This document shows positions 37,741 through 47,833 of a stretch of DNA of 64,000 bases, one piece after another. Position numbers and translations under genes: made by a program. The notes beneath the pieces are model-generated. The model saw only the letters and a list, made by a program, of their open reading frames with translations, was not told where the DNA came from and ran no database searches. Location of the stretch: the NCBI RefSeq assembly GCF_001931685.1, contig NZ_MOOY01000001.1, positions 310,001-374,000 of the forward strand, in the 5' to 3' direction. The stretch comes from Pararhizobium arenae (GTDB taxonomy: Bacteria > Pseudomonadota > Alphaproteobacteria > Rhizobiales > Rhizobiaceae). Position 1 is the first letter of the stretch, and the number at the start of each line of letters is the position of its first letter.

Positions 37741-37770
37741 CTGAACACCCTTTTATTTCAAGGGTTTCAG
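37741..37770 (-). promoter_or_regulatory. Hairpin covering the luxR ribosome-binding site
   Basis: On the minus strand CTGAAACCCTT pairs with AAGGGTGTTCAG (11 pairs, one bulged G) around the 7-base loop GAAATAA. The right arm contains the AAGGG ribosome-binding site, and the stem ends 1 base before the ATG. No U tract follows, so it is not a terminator. Confidence 0.6.
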
Positions 37771-37857
37771 CATGCAAACCATTTTTATACTTGTCTAGTT
37801 CAATCGTCGGTTAATATGAAACTTTCTTTAGAACTAATTCAAAGTTGTATTTAATGC

Positions 37858-40185
37858 TCATTTCGGCACAGATTCCGACGGGTGCGAAGCCTCTACCACG
37901 GCAAGCGCTGCCATATTCACAACGCCGCGGGACGTGACCGATGGCGACAGGATATGGGCGGGGAGTGCGGTTCCCAGCAGAATCGGGCCGACATGCAAAC
38001 CTTCGCTCATCGTCTTGACGACGCCAAGCGTGATATTGGCCGCATCAAGGTTGGGGAACACGAGCAGGTTGGCTTCGCCGGTGAGCGTGCTGTTCGGCAT
38101 GACGCGACGACGCAGGAATTCGGAGATTGCGGAATCCCCGTGCATTTCGCCATCGGCCTCCAGATCGGGCGCCAGTTCGCGGACGATCTCGATGGCGCGA
38201 CGCATCTTGAAGGCGCTCTCGGAATCGCGCGACCCGAAATTCGAGTGCGAGACCAGGGCAGCACGCGGGGTAATGCCGAAGCGCCGGATTTCCTGGGCGG
38301 CCATGACGGTCTTCTGTGCGATTTCCTCGGCGGTCGGATTGAAGGTGACGTAAGTGTCGGTCATGAAGGTCGCGCCGCGCTGCGAGATCAGCAGGCTGAG
38401 GGCGGAGAAATCGAGAACACCTTCGCGCTTGCCGATGATCTGGGACACGTCGCGCAGGTGGCGGCTGTAACGGCCTTCCACGCCGCAGATGAGGGCATCG
38501 GCTTCGCCGCGCCGAAGCGCCAGCGCGCCGATGACGGTGGTGTTGGTGCGGACGATCGTACGCGCCGCTTCCGGGATGACGCCCAGGCGGCCTACCAGTC
38601 CAAAGTAATCATCGACATAATCCCGGTAGCGGGGGTCGCCTTCCGGATTGACGACCTCGAAATCCGTATCGGGACGGATGCGCAGGCCGTAGCGCTTGAG
38701 GCGCGTCTCGATGATGTTCGGTCGCCCGATGAGGATCGGGCGTGCCGTGCCTTCTTCAAGCAAAACCTGGGCGGCACGCAGCACGCGCTCGTCTTCGCCT
38801 TCGGCAAAGATCACGCGGTTTTTCGCAGCATTTTTCGCCGCGGCGAAAATCGGCTTCATGATGAAGCCCGAGCGGAAGACGAATCGGTTCAGCTGATCGA
38901 GATACGCATCGAAATCGGTAATAGGCCGTGCGGCGACGCCGCTATCGGCCGCCGCCTTAGCGACCGCCGGTGCGATGCGCAGGATCAGCCGCTGGTCGAA
39001 CGGCGAGGGGATCAGATAGTCCGGACCGAAGATCGGGGTGTCGCCGGTGTAGGCGCGCGCTGCGACGTCGGAGGGTTCCTCGCGGGCGAGTGCTGCGATG
39101 GCGCGCACCGCCGCCATCTTCATTTCCTCGTTGATCGTGCGCGCGCCGCAATCCAGCGCACCGCGGAAGATATAGGGGAAGCAGAGGACATTGTTGACCT
39201 GGTTGGGGAAATCAGATCGACCCGTGCAGATCATCGCATCCGGGCGGGCGGCGCGGGCGACTTCCGGCATGATTTCCGGGTTCGGGTTTGCCAGTGCCAT
39301 GATCAGCGGCTTTTCCGCCATCTGCACGAGCAACTCCGGCTTCAGAACGCCGGCCGCCGAAAGGCCAAGGAATACGTCGGCGCCGCCGATGCTGTCGGCC
39401 AGGACGCGCTTGTCGCTCGGCTGGGCATAGACCGACTTCCATTCGTCCATCAGCACTTCGCGGCCGACATAGACGAGACCCTCGAGATCGTGCACCCAGA
39501 TGTTCTCGCGTTTCGCGCCGAGCGTGACCAGAAGGTTGAGGCAGGCAAGCGCTGCCGCGCCGGCTCCCGAGGTCACGATCTTGGCGGTGGCGATATCCTT
39601 TCCGGCGAGCTCCAGTCCGTTGAGGATTGCTGCCGCGACGATGATGGCGGTGCCGTGCTGGTCATCGTGGAAGACCGGGATCTGCATCTTCTCGCGCAGC
39701 TGGCGCTCGACTTCAAAACATTCCGGAGCCTTGATGTCTTCCAGGTTGATGCCACCGAAGGTCGGTTCCAGGGCTGAGACGACATCGACCATGCGCTCGA
39801 TGCCCGGGGCGTCGATCTCGATATCGAAGACGTCGATGCCGGCAAATTTCTTGAAGAGAACGGCCTTGCCCTCCATTACGGGCTTGGATGCCAGCGGGCC
39901 GATATTGCCGAGGCCAAGCACGGCCGAGCCGTTGGACACGACGGCAACGAGATTGGCGCGCGCGGTGTAGTCGGCGGCGGTCTCCGGGTTGTCGCGGATG
40001 GCAAGACACGGGGCGGCGACGCCCGGCGAATAGGCGAGCGCGAGGTCGCGCTGGTTGCCAAGCGGCTTGATGGGCTGGATCTCAAGTTTACCCGGGCGCG
40101 GATAGCGGTGGAAGAACAGTGCCTGTTCATCCAGATCGCCGCTTGTTGGAACCTGCGGGCCCTTGCCCCTGTCAGCCATCGTCAT
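37858..40185 (-). CDS. NADP-type malic enzyme with phosphotransacetylase-like domain
   Basis: This 775-residue enzyme converts malate to pyruvate and CO2, linking the TCA cycle to gluconeogenesis and NADPH supply. The malic N-terminal and NAD-binding domains fill about 1-440 ([19 protein letters not shown]). A phosphate acetyltransferase-like domain fills about 450-775 and is thought to be regulatory, not catalytic, in such fusions. The start MTMADRG at 40185 has GGGG 9 bp upstream; an ATG at 40200 has no ribosome-binding site. Rhizobial Tme and Dme both have this architecture; which one this is cannot be told with certainty. Confidence 0.92.
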   Translation of the reverse strand: MTMADRGKGPQVPTSGDLDEQALFFHRYPRPGKLEIQPIKPLGNQRDLALAYSPGVAAPCLAIRDNPETAADYTARANLVAVVSNGSAVLGLGNIGPLASKPVMEGKAVLFKKFAGIDVFDIEIDAPGIERMVDVVSALEPTFGGINLEDIKAPECFEVERQLREKMQIPVFHDDQHGTAIIVAAAILNGLELAGKDIATAKIVTSGAGAAALACLNLLVTLGAKRENIWVHDLEGLVYVGREVLMDEWKSVYAQPSDKRVLADSIGGADVFLGLSAAGVLKPELLVQMAEKPLIMALANPNPEIMPEVARAARPDAMICTGRSDFPNQVNNVLCFPYIFRGALDCGARTINEEMKMAAVRAIAALAREEPSDVAARAYTGDTPIFGPDYLIPSPFDQRLILRIAPAVAKAAADSGVAARPITDFDAYLDQLNRFVFRSGFIMKPIFAAAKNAAKNRVIFAEGEDERVLRAAQVLLEEGTARPILIGRPNIIETRLKRYGLRIRPDTDFEVVNPEGDPRYRDYVDDYFGLVGRLGVIPEAARTIVRTNTTVIGALALRRGEADALICGVEGRYSRHLRDVSQIIGKREGVLDFSALSLLISQRGATFMTDTYVTFNPTAEEIAQKTVMAAQEIRRFGITPRAALVSHSNFGSRDSESAFKMRRAIEIVRELAPDLEADGEMHGDSAISEFLRRRVMPNSTLTGEANLLVFPNLDAANITLGVVKTMSEGLHVGPILLGTALPAHILSPSVTSRGVVNMAALAVVEASHPSESVPK

Positions 40186-40368
40186 TCTTGCAATCCCCAT
40201 CGGTTGGACGCGGCCCTTTTTTCATGAAAATTCTGCGGCGTACAGTTTTTTGTGGGCACGGCGGAAGCTCCCTTAGCGAAGTTCGCCACAGGCGCTGTCA
40301 TTCTCCTGAAACACGAGTCTGGTTTTAGGCTGTCATTAAGACAGGAAGGCAAAAAGCGAGACAGATCC

Positions 40369-41205
40369 ATGACCGACATCGATATCGCCCCCGAGACCCG
40401 ACGCTATCGGACGCTGTTCATTTCGGATGTTCATCTCGGCTCGAAAGCCGCCAAGACGGATTTTCTGCTCGATTTCCTTCGCCTGCATGATGCGGACACC
40501 ATCATTCTGGTGGGCGACATCGTGGATGGATGGCGGCTGAAGCGAAGCTGGTACTGGCCCCAACCCTGCAATGATGTCGTGCAGAAACTTCTGCGCAAGG
40601 CGCGCAAGGGAACCCGCATCATCTACATCCCAGGAAATCACGACGAGTTCATGCGGGACTTTCCGGGCGTTCATTTCGGCGGCATCGAAGTCGCCAATCG
40701 CCACATCCATGAAGCCGGCGACGGCCGCCGCTACCTTGTTCTTCATGGCGATGAGTTCGATGTCGTGGTGCGCAATGCCCGCGTACTCGCCTATCTCGGC
40801 GACTGGGCCTACGACACCGCAATTGCGATCAATGTGGTTCTTTCGGCGGTTCGCCGCCGGCTTGGGCTTCCGTACTGGTCGTTTTCGGCCTGGGCAAAGC
40901 TGCAGGTCAAGCACGCCGTCAATTTCATCGGCGAGTTCCAGAAGGTGGTGGCGGAAGAAGCCCGCCGCAGCGGCGTCGATGGCGTCATCTGCGGCCATAT
41001 CCACCATGCCGTGATCGATCAGATGGACGATATCCGCTACATCAACACCGGGGACTGGGTGGAAAGCTGCACCGCCGTTGCCGAGCACCAGGACGGCACG
41101 ATGGAACTGATCACCTGGCGTCAGATGGCCGGCCTGCCTGCTCCGAAGAAGGACGTCGCGCTGGTGCCGGTCTCAGATGTGCTTCGCGAGCGTGAGGCAG
41201 CCTAA
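40369..41205 (+). CDS. LpxH-like metallophosphoesterase
   Basis: This 278-residue calcineurin-fold hydrolase has all metal-binding motifs: FISDVHLGSKAAK, LVGDIVDGW, IPGNHDEF, LVLHGDEFD and CGHIHHAV. Family members cleave UDP-2,3-diacylglucosamine in lipid A synthesis, but most alphaproteobacteria use LpxI for that step, so the true substrate is uncertain. The ATG at 40369 (MTDIDIAPETRRYRT) was preferred to a longer frame from 40252. It is divergent from the malic enzyme gene. Confidence 0.85.
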   Translation: MTDIDIAPETRRYRTLFISDVHLGSKAAKTDFLLDFLRLHDADTIILVGDIVDGWRLKRSWYWPQPCNDVVQKLLRKARKGTRIIYIPGNHDEFMRDFPGVHFGGIEVANRHIHEAGDGRRYLVLHGDEFDVVVRNARVLAYLGDWAYDTAIAINVVLSAVRRRLGLPYWSFSAWAKLQVKHAVNFIGEFQKVVAEEARRSGVDGVICGHIHHAVIDQMDDIRYINTGDWVESCTAVAEHQDGTMELITWRQMAGLPAPKKDVALVPVSDVLREREAA

Positions 41206-41318
41206 ATCTAAGTTGCACTTCGGTGTCACTGTAGCGGATTCTTGCATGCAATAGCCCGATCTTATGGCGGCGCTCGCAAAGGCTGTGCTAAGGCTTGGCC
41301 GTAACGTCAGGTCCTCCC

Positions 41319-42521
41319 ATGATTCCCTCGTCTGAGCCTCCTTATCGCGAGGATGCGCCGGCTCGTTTTGTGCCGCGCATCGCCTTGCTCTTTTGCGCGC
41401 CCTTGATCGTAAACGGTTTCGCGATGCCGTTTTTTCCGATCTGGCTGCATACGCTGTCGCTGACGGATTTCGAGATTGGCATTATCCTTTCGGTGCCGAT
41501 GTTCGTGCGCGTTTTCACGGCACCGCTTGCCGGAGCTTTGGCCGACCGGATCGGCGAGCGCTCGAAAGTGCTGATATGGTCTGCCGTTCTATCGCTGCTG
41601 ACGGCGCTGGCGCTTTTCGTCTCCCACGCCTTCTGGTTCGTCCTGATCATCTATGCGCTGCAGGGGGCGGTTTATTCGCCCTATGTCCCGATCGTTGAGG
41701 CAATCGCGCTGACGGGTGTGCGCCGCTGGGGCTTTGACTATGCCCGCATGCGCGTCTGGGGCTCGATCGCCTTTATCGGCGCGACGATGCTGGGCGGCGA
41801 GATGATGGGCTGGTTTGGCGACGGCATGGTGATCCCGGCGATGGCCGGCGGTTTCGCGCTGATGGTCGCAACGACCTTCTTCGCGCCGAAGGTCGGGCGC
41901 CCGCGCCGGCCCTCGACATTGACGACGCTCACCGAAGCCCCGCCAAAGACGCTGCAGAAGCTCGACCTGCAATTGCTGCTGATCGGTGTGACGCTCGTCA
42001 ACGGGAGCCATGCGATGCTTTTCGCGTTTTCGGCGATCTACTGGCAGAACATCGGTTTGAGCGGCACGCAGATTGGCCTTCTTTGGAGTGCCGGCGTGGC
42101 GGCGGAGGTCATCATGTTCGCCTGCGCCAAACCGATCATCCGCCGCATCAGCATCTGGACCATGATCTTTTCAGGTTGTGGCTTGGCCGTCGTGCGCTGG
42201 CTTCTGTTTCCGATGGATCTCGGCTTTGGCGGCTACTTCATGCTCCAGTGTTTTCACGCCTTCACCTATGCGATCATGCATACCGGCATGCAAAACAAAC
42301 TGGTGGAGCGGGTTCCCGAAGAACTGGAGGCCTCCGCTCAAGGGCTCTATTTCTTCTATACCGGCATTTTCACCGCGATCTTCACATTTGCCTCGGGCTA
42401 TCTTTACGCCTGGTACGGCGTCGATGGCTTCTATGCCATGTCGGCCGTCGCGTTTGTCGGATGCGCCGCTGCCTTCGCATCCTATGTGCTTCAGCCCCAG
42501 AGGCCTGTGGTTGGAGGATAG
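41319..42521 (+). CDS. MFS transporter, phenylpropionate-permease-like
   Basis: This 400-residue inner-membrane carrier has twelve predicted helices and the MFS loop motif ALADRIGERSK between helices 2 and 3. The overall pattern (AMPFFPIWLHTLSLTDFEIGIIL) resembles the MFS_1-like group that includes the 3-phenylpropionate transporter HcaT. The substrate is not determined. The ATG at 41319 has only a weak ribosome-binding site. Its last 31 bp overlap the convergent epimerase gene. Confidence 0.82.
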   Translation: MIPSSEPPYREDAPARFVPRIALLFCAPLIVNGFAMPFFPIWLHTLSLTDFEIGIILSVPMFVRVFTAPLAGALADRIGERSKVLIWSAVLSLLTALALFVSHAFWFVLIIYALQGAVYSPYVPIVEAIALTGVRRWGFDYARMRVWGSIAFIGATMLGGEMMGWFGDGMVIPAMAGGFALMVATTFFAPKVGRPRRPSTLTTLTEAPPKTLQKLDLQLLLIGVTLVNGSHAMLFAFSAIYWQNIGLSGTQIGLLWSAGVAAEVIMFACAKPIIRRISIWTMIFSGCGLAVVRWLLFPMDLGFGGYFMLQCFHAFTYAIMHTGMQNKLVERVPEELEASAQGLYFFYTGIFTAIFTFASGYLYAWYGVDGFYAMSAVAFVGCAAAFASYVLQPQRPVVGG

Positions 42522-43480
42522 ACGAGCGATCCGTCGTAATGCAGGCCGTGATGACGATCCTTCGCGAGCAGCAGGGGACCGTCGAGATCGACGAAATCCG
42601 CCCCTTGCGCGAGAAGAACGGCCGGTGCCATGCCCAGCGACGTTCCGACCATACAGCCGATCATCACCTGGAGGTCCAGGGCCTGCGCCGCGGCGCGCAT
42701 CCGCAACCCTTCGGTCAAGCCGCCCGTCTTGTCCAGCTTGATGTTGACGGCATCATAACGATAGACGAGGGCCGCCAGGTCTTCGGTCTTGTGCACGCTT
42801 TCGTCGGCGCAGATTTTCACGGGACGGGCGATCGAGGCGAGCGCTGCGTCGTCATCGGAGGGAAGCGGTTGCTCGATCAGCGCGATACCGGCTTCCACGC
42901 AGACATCGAAATGCATTTCAAGTGTACGCGGGGTCCACCCCTCGTTCGCATCAAGGATGATGTCGCTGGCCGGGGCTGCGGCCCGCACCGCGCGAATGCG
43001 CGAGCGATCGTCCGGTGTGCCGACCTTGACCTTCAAGAGGGTGCGGTGCGACCAGATGGCCGCCTGGGCGGCCATCGCAGCGGGTTCCCCGAGTGAGATC
43101 GTATAGGCCGTCGTCAACGGCTTCGGAGGCTTTGCGCAGACCCGGCTGGCGACGGTTGCGCCACTCTTTTTCGCCTCAAGGTCCCAAAGGGCGCAATCCA
43201 TGGCATTGCGGGCGGCACCGGCGGGCATGCGCCGGTTGAGTTCCTCACGCCCCATGCCGGCTTGAATGTCGGCCGATGCCGATTCGATCTGGGCGACAAC
43301 GCTTTCGATGGTCTCGCCGTAGCGGGCATACGGCACGCATTCGCCAATGCCGCTCGCGCCATCCTCGGTGATGCGGCAAGTGACGACCGAGGCTTCGGTC
43401 TTGCTGCCGCGCGAGATGGTAAATGTTCCGGCGATGGGAAAATGTTCGACGGCAATTGAAACTTTGCGGCTCACCGTCAT
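42491..43480 (-). CDS. Enolase-superfamily dipeptide epimerase / DgcA-type racemase
   Basis: This 329-residue enzyme has the muconate-lactonising-enzyme fold. Catalytic lysines are in LLKVKVG and VNIKLDKTGG, and metal ligands are in ILDANEGW, LIEQPLP and CADES. This set fits L-Ala-D/L-Glu epimerases and N-acetyl-D-glutamate racemases (DgcA). Both roles concern recycling of amino acids, the first from cell-wall peptides. The ATG at 43480 gives the expected start, but its AGGAG lies too close to it; ATG at 43504 is an alternative. Confidence 0.85.
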   Translation of the reverse strand: MTVSRKVSIAVEHFPIAGTFTISRGSKTEASVVTCRITEDGASGIGECVPYARYGETIESVVAQIESASADIQAGMGREELNRRMPAGAARNAMDCALWDLEAKKSGATVASRVCAKPPKPLTTAYTISLGEPAAMAAQAAIWSHRTLLKVKVGTPDDRSRIRAVRAAAPASDIILDANEGWTPRTLEMHFDVCVEAGIALIEQPLPSDDDAALASIARPVKICADESVHKTEDLAALVYRYDAVNIKLDKTGGLTEGLRMRAAAQALDLQVMIGCMVGTSLGMAPAVLLAQGADFVDLDGPLLLAKDRHHGLHYDGSLVYPPTTGLWG

Positions 43481-43557
43481 CTCCTGTGTCTTGCAGGGCA
43501 GCATCAATCGGTGACAGATCGACCCTGAGCAGCTATGAGTCGTTCACGTTTTATCAA

Positions 43558-44742
43558 ATGCAGCCAGCGGCGGAAGACCAAACAGACGTGATGCAATCCA
43601 AACGGACGACAGATGCCGACGTGACGCTGGTCGAGGCGGCGGACGGTGGGCCTCGGCTCTATCGCTTCACCGGAGAATGGCGAAACGTTGCCGCGCCGGA
43701 GGCCGCACGACGGCTCGACGATATCGCGAGGGGTGAAAAGGCGGCCGGCGAGATCAATCTCGACGACGTCACGGCCATGGATACGGCCGGTGCGTGGCTG
43801 ATCCGGCGGTTCATGGAAAAGATCGGCGGGGAGCAGGCCGGCGTCCGGCTTGCCGGCGATGCAAGGCGCTATATAGAACTTGTCGAGGCGATGCCCCCGA
43901 CATTGCCGGAACCTGCGGAAGAAAAGCCGAAGCCTCCGTCTCTTGCGGATCGCATCTTTGCGCCGATCGGCAAGGTTATGGCCGCAACCTGGTCCGATAC
44001 GGTCGCGGCGCTGTTTATCCTCGGCTCGGCGGTCCGTGGCGCGCAGATGAAACTCGGTCGCCATAGCGGCCTGTCGCCAGCGGCTATCGTCAACCAGATC
44101 GACAAGATGGGGGTGCAGGCGGTACCGATCATTACCCTGATGTCCTTCCTGATCGGTGCGATCATTGCCCAGCAGGGCGCCTTCCAGCTTAGATACTTTG
44201 GCGCCGAGCTGTTCGTGGTCGATCTCGTCGGTATCCTGCAGTTGCGTGAAATCGGCGTGCTTCTGACGGCCATCATGATTGCCGGCCGTTCCGGGAGCGC
44301 CATCACGGCCGAAATCGGCTCGATGAAGATGCGCGAGGAGATCGATGCGCTGAAGGTGATGGGCTTGAGCCCGATCGGCGTTCTGGTCTTCCCGCGTCTG
44401 GTTGCGCTCACGATTGCCCTGCCGCTTCTGACGATCATTGCCAATTTCGCGGCACTCACGGGCGCGGCGATCGTCGCCTGGAGTTATTCGGGCATCACGT
44501 TCGCAACCTTCCTTGCGCGCCTTCAGGAGGCGGTGGATTTTTCCTCCGTGCTCGCGGGCATGATCAAGGCGCCCTTCATGGCTTTGATCATCGGGGTCGT
44601 TGCCGCCGTGGAAGGCATGAAGGTGGGGGGCAGCGCCGAATCGCTGGGCTCCCATGTGACGCAATCGGTGGTGAAGGCGATTTTCGTGGTCATCATGGTC
44701 GATGGCCTCTTTGCCATGTTCTACGCGGCGATCGATTTCTGA
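43558..44742 (+). CDS. mlaE: MlaE-family lipid transporter permease with N-terminal STAS domain
   Basis: This 394-residue inner-membrane subunit moves phospholipids between membranes to keep the outer membrane asymmetric. A STAS-like domain fills about 20-120 (INLDDVTAMDTAGAWLIRRF); the MlaE permease follows with LMSFLIGAIIAQQGAFQLR, REIGVLLTAIMIAGRSGSAITAEIGSM and a helical end. In E. coli the STAS protein MlaB is separate, so here it is fused to the permease. The start at 43558 is uncertain; ATG at 43591 is possible. mlaF begins at the stop codon (TGATG). Confidence 0.9.
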   Translation: MQPAAEDQTDVMQSKRTTDADVTLVEAADGGPRLYRFTGEWRNVAAPEAARRLDDIARGEKAAGEINLDDVTAMDTAGAWLIRRFMEKIGGEQAGVRLAGDARRYIELVEAMPPTLPEPAEEKPKPPSLADRIFAPIGKVMAATWSDTVAALFILGSAVRGAQMKLGRHSGLSPAAIVNQIDKMGVQAVPIITLMSFLIGAIIAQQGAFQLRYFGAELFVVDLVGILQLREIGVLLTAIMIAGRSGSAITAEIGSMKMREEIDALKVMGLSPIGVLVFPRLVALTIALPLLTIIANFAALTGAAIVAWSYSGITFATFLARLQEAVDFSSVLAGMIKAPFMALIIGVVAAVEGMKVGGSAESLGSHVTQSVVKAIFVVIMVDGLFAMFYAAIDF

Positions 44743-45605
44743 TGGACGGGGAACACCAAGAGATGCAGCCGCACCGCACCGAGACCGACACGACGCGCGG
44801 AGACAATCCCCCGGTTGAAACACCGGATGAACGGGAAATCATTCTTTCTGTGAAAGGGCTTACTGTCGCATTCGGTTCGAATGTGGTGCTGGATCATCTC
44901 GATCTCGATATCTATCGCGGCGAGATCCTGGGCTTTGTCGGGGCCTCCGGCGCCGGCAAGTCGGTGCTGATGCGCACGGTTCTGCGTCTTCTGCCGAAAC
45001 AATCCGGCACTATAAGCATCCTTGGCTCGGAATATGACAAGGTGAGCGAAGAAGAGCGCATCATACTCGATACGCGCCTTGGCGTGCTGTTCCAGCACGG
45101 CGCGCTGTTTTCGTCCTTGACGGTGCGCGAAAATATCCAGGTGCCGATGCGGGAATATCTGAACTTGCCGCAGGAGATGATGGACGAACTGGCCCGGCTG
45201 AAGATCGATATGGTCGGGCTCGCGCCGGAGGCCGCGGACAGATATCCCTCGGAGCTTTCCGGCGGTATGATCAAGCGTGCGGCGCTGGCGCGGGCGCTGG
45301 CGCTCGATCCCGATCTCGTGTTTCTCGACGAGCCGACCTCGGGTCTCGACCCGATCGGTGCGGCGGAGTTTGACAATCTGATTGCCAAACTGCGCGACAC
45401 CCTTGGTTTGACCGTGTATATGGTGACTCACGACCTCGACAGCCTTTTCTCGGTCTGCGACCGTATCGCGGTTCTGGGCCAGAAGAAGGTGCTTGTCGAA
45501 GGCACGATAGAAGACATGCTCGCCTGCGACGAAGAATGGGTGAAATCCTATTTCCGGGGCAAGCGAGCTCGCTCCATTGTTCGCGCGAAGGACAAGGATG
45601 CCTGA
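44742..45605 (+). CDS. mlaF: MlaF-like ATP-binding subunit
   Basis: This 287-residue ABC ATPase powers the lipid transporter. Walker A is GASGAGKSVLMRT, the signature is LSGGMIKRAALARALAL, and Walker B is LVFLDEPTSGLD, with the H-loop in VTHDLDS. The first 30 residues are a polar extension. It shares one base with the mlaE stop and precedes the MCE gene by about 70 bp. The family is secure. Confidence 0.93.
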   Translation: MDGEHQEMQPHRTETDTTRGDNPPVETPDEREIILSVKGLTVAFGSNVVLDHLDLDIYRGEILGFVGASGAGKSVLMRTVLRLLPKQSGTISILGSEYDKVSEEERIILDTRLGVLFQHGALFSSLTVRENIQVPMREYLNLPQEMMDELARLKIDMVGLAPEAADRYPSELSGGMIKRAALARALALDPDLVFLDEPTSGLDPIGAAEFDNLIAKLRDTLGLTVYMVTHDLDSLFSVCDRIAVLGQKKVLVEGTIEDMLACDEEWVKSYFRGKRARSIVRAKDKDA

Positions 45606-45676
45606 GTGCAGCGCCGCTTTTGGCGGAAAGTCGATTTGAAGCAGGGCCGCAGAGGGCCGCGAGGTAAGCGTCGGGA

Positions 45677-47047
45677 ATGGAAACCAAAGCGAACTACACC
45701 ATCGTCGGATTTTTTACCGTCATGGTCATCTTTGCCGCCTTCGGCTTCGTCTACTGGATGTCGCAGTATGGCCGCAGCGGCGAAATGGTGGAACTGGTCA
45801 TCAGTATCCCCGGCTCGGCCAATGGTCTCAGCGTCGGCTCCCCGGTGCGCTTCAACGGCATTCCCGTCGGCTCGGTGCGCAACCTCGCGATCAACTCCAA
45901 CGACCCGCGCTATTCCGTTGCGGTCACGCAGGTTTCCGTCGAAGCGCCGGTCCTGAAATCGACCAAAGCGATGCTTGAAATCCAGGGTCTGACCGGTGCG
46001 GCCTATATTGAACTCAGCGGCGGCAACAAGGGCGATGAAAATATCCTGAAGACCGCGCTCGAAAAAGGCACCAGCGCCCATATGGTCGCGGATCAATCGA
46101 GCGTGACGAGTCTTCTGGCGACCGCAGACAAGATTCTCGACCGCGCCAACAATGCGATTGGTGAAATCGAGGGTTTCGTGAAGGACGTGCGTGGCCCGCT
46201 CACCAGCACCATCAGCAACGCTGATCGCTTCTCCCAGTCGCTGGCCGAGAACGCCGACGGCATCGATCAGTTTCTGGAAAGCGTGAGCTCGCTTTCGACA
46301 TCGCTGACAGCGGCCTCGCAGCGTCTGGATACGACTTTGGCATCGGCGGAAGAGATCGTGAAGGCTGTCGATCCCAAGAAGATCGATCACATCGTCACCA
46401 ACGTCTCGAAAATGTCGGATGATCTCGCGGCCGCATCCGGTACCGTATCTGAGACCCTGGCTTCCGTACGCAATACGGTCGAGACCTATCAGCGCTTTGG
46501 CGAGACCGCCAACACGACGCTTGGCAAGGTGGACAATCTCATATCATCCGTCGATCCGCAGAAGATCGGCACGATCGTCAACGATGTGTCATCTGCAAGT
46601 GCCGACGCACGCAGGACGATCGCTTCGATTTCCGGTTTCGCCGATACGATCACGGCCCGGCAGAAGGATATCGACCAGACGATCACCGACGTCACCCAGA
46701 TGGCCAACAAGCTCAATGCCGCCTCCAGCCGGGTTGATGGCATCCTCGTCAAGCTGGACGGCTTCCTCGGCGATGCCGACGCGCCATCGCTTTCAGCTGA
46801 TGCACGGTCGACACTGGCCTCCTTCCGCGCCGTTGCGGACAATCTCAATGCCCAGATCGGCCCGATCGGCGATAACCTGAAGCGGTTCTCCGGGTCGGGC
46901 CTGCGCGATATCGAGGCTCTGGTCAGCGAGACACGGCGTACGGTGCAGTCGCTCGACAATACCATCACAACCTTTGACAAGGACCCGCAGCGGCTGATTT
47001 TCGGTGGCGAGACGGTGAAGCAGTACAACGGTCGCAATCGCCGCTGA
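45677..47047 (+). CDS. mlaD: MlaD-like MCE-domain protein
   Basis: This 456-residue periplasmic protein has an N-terminal anchor (YTIVGFFTVMVIFAAFGFVYWM) and an MCE domain at about 35-120 (LVISIPGSANGLSVGSPVRFNGIPVGSV). A long helical region with heptad-like repeats of Asp, Ser and Thr fills the rest. MCE hexamers bind phospholipid and dock to MlaE. The long helical tail makes it larger than E. coli MlaD and closer to the tunnel-forming PqiB/YebT type, by inference. Confidence 0.9.
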   Translation: METKANYTIVGFFTVMVIFAAFGFVYWMSQYGRSGEMVELVISIPGSANGLSVGSPVRFNGIPVGSVRNLAINSNDPRYSVAVTQVSVEAPVLKSTKAMLEIQGLTGAAYIELSGGNKGDENILKTALEKGTSAHMVADQSSVTSLLATADKILDRANNAIGEIEGFVKDVRGPLTSTISNADRFSQSLAENADGIDQFLESVSSLSTSLTAASQRLDTTLASAEEIVKAVDPKKIDHIVTNVSKMSDDLAAASGTVSETLASVRNTVETYQRFGETANTTLGKVDNLISSVDPQKIGTIVNDVSSASADARRTIASISGFADTITARQKDIDQTITDVTQMANKLNAASSRVDGILVKLDGFLGDADAPSLSADARSTLASFRAVADNLNAQIGPIGDNLKRFSGSGLRDIEALVSETRRTVQSLDNTITTFDKDPQRLIFGGETVKQYNGRNRR

Positions 47048-47218
47048 TCTTGATGCAGAGCCTGATAGTTTTAAACGAGGTTTGTGGATGCGATTCGTGT
47101 CGTCTCTGCACGTCTGTCTGCCAAAACGCGCATTTGGATGATACTTGCGCGTGTTTTGAGCTTGTCACGGCAATATCAGCCTCTAAGTTGCCAGAGATTG
47201 GCGAAGGATTCGGTCTGC

Positions 47219-47833
47219 ATGGCGTTTTCGAGTGAGTGGGGCGGCCGCGAGGCGGGATGGGCGGCTAAGGCCGCCGTCATTATGCTTTCTGTCATGCTCG
47301 CTGGTTGCGGCAGCAAGGCGAACAACGACACATACGGTCTTTCCGCGTCGCCGATTGTCGAAGGGCCCGCCTCGACCAACCGCCAGATCCTGGTGCCTGA
47401 GCCCACAGCGCTCAAGGCGCTCGACAGCGATCAGGTCGTCGTTCGTCTTTCCGGATCCGAAATCCAGTATCTTGCGAAATCGCAGTGGAGCGACCGTCTT
47501 CCGAAGATGGTGCAGGCAAAGCTTGTGCAGACCTTCGAGAATACCGGCAAGGTCGGCGGCGTTGGCAAGCCGGGCGAGGGCCTGGCAATCGACTTTCAGG
47601 TCATCACCGACATCCGTTCATTTGAAGTATCGACCGAAGGCGCCGACACAGGTGTGGTCGAAATTTTCGCCAAGATCGTGAACGACCGCACCGGCGACGT
47701 TGTCGCACAAAAGGTATTCCGGGCCACAGCCCCGGCGCGTGGCGGCAGCAACCCGGCTTTCATCGATGCTCTGAACGCGGCGTTCGAACAGGTTTCCGCC
47801 GATATCGTTAGCTGGACATTGACGTCGATCTGA
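47219..47833 (+). CDS. ABC-type transport auxiliary lipoprotein
   Basis: This 204-residue lipoprotein has a signal segment with lipobox VMLAGC near residue 27. The auxiliary domain (VVVRLSGSEIQYLAKSQWSDRLPKMVQAKLVQTFENTG) matches the PqiC/ABC_trans_aux family. Such lipoproteins sit on the outer membrane and serve as the docking partner of MCE transporters. It closes the mla operon. A longer in-frame start exists but the ATG at 47219 gives the signal sequence. Its last 26 bp overlap the convergent BON gene. Confidence 0.87.
   Translation: MAFSSEWGGREAGWAAKAAVIMLSVMLAGCGSKANNDTYGLSASPIVEGPASTNRQILVPEPTALKALDSDQVVVRLSGSEIQYLAKSQWSDRLPKMVQAKLVQTFENTGKVGGVGKPGEGLAIDFQVITDIRSFEVSTEGADTGVVEIFAKIVNDRTGDVVAQKVFRATAPARGGSNPAFIDALNAAFEQVSADIVSWTLTSI

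Noticed and set aside
37882-39777. A 631-codon open frame opposite the malic enzyme gene
   Set aside because: It is a shadow of a well-identified enzyme gene and has low-complexity composition.
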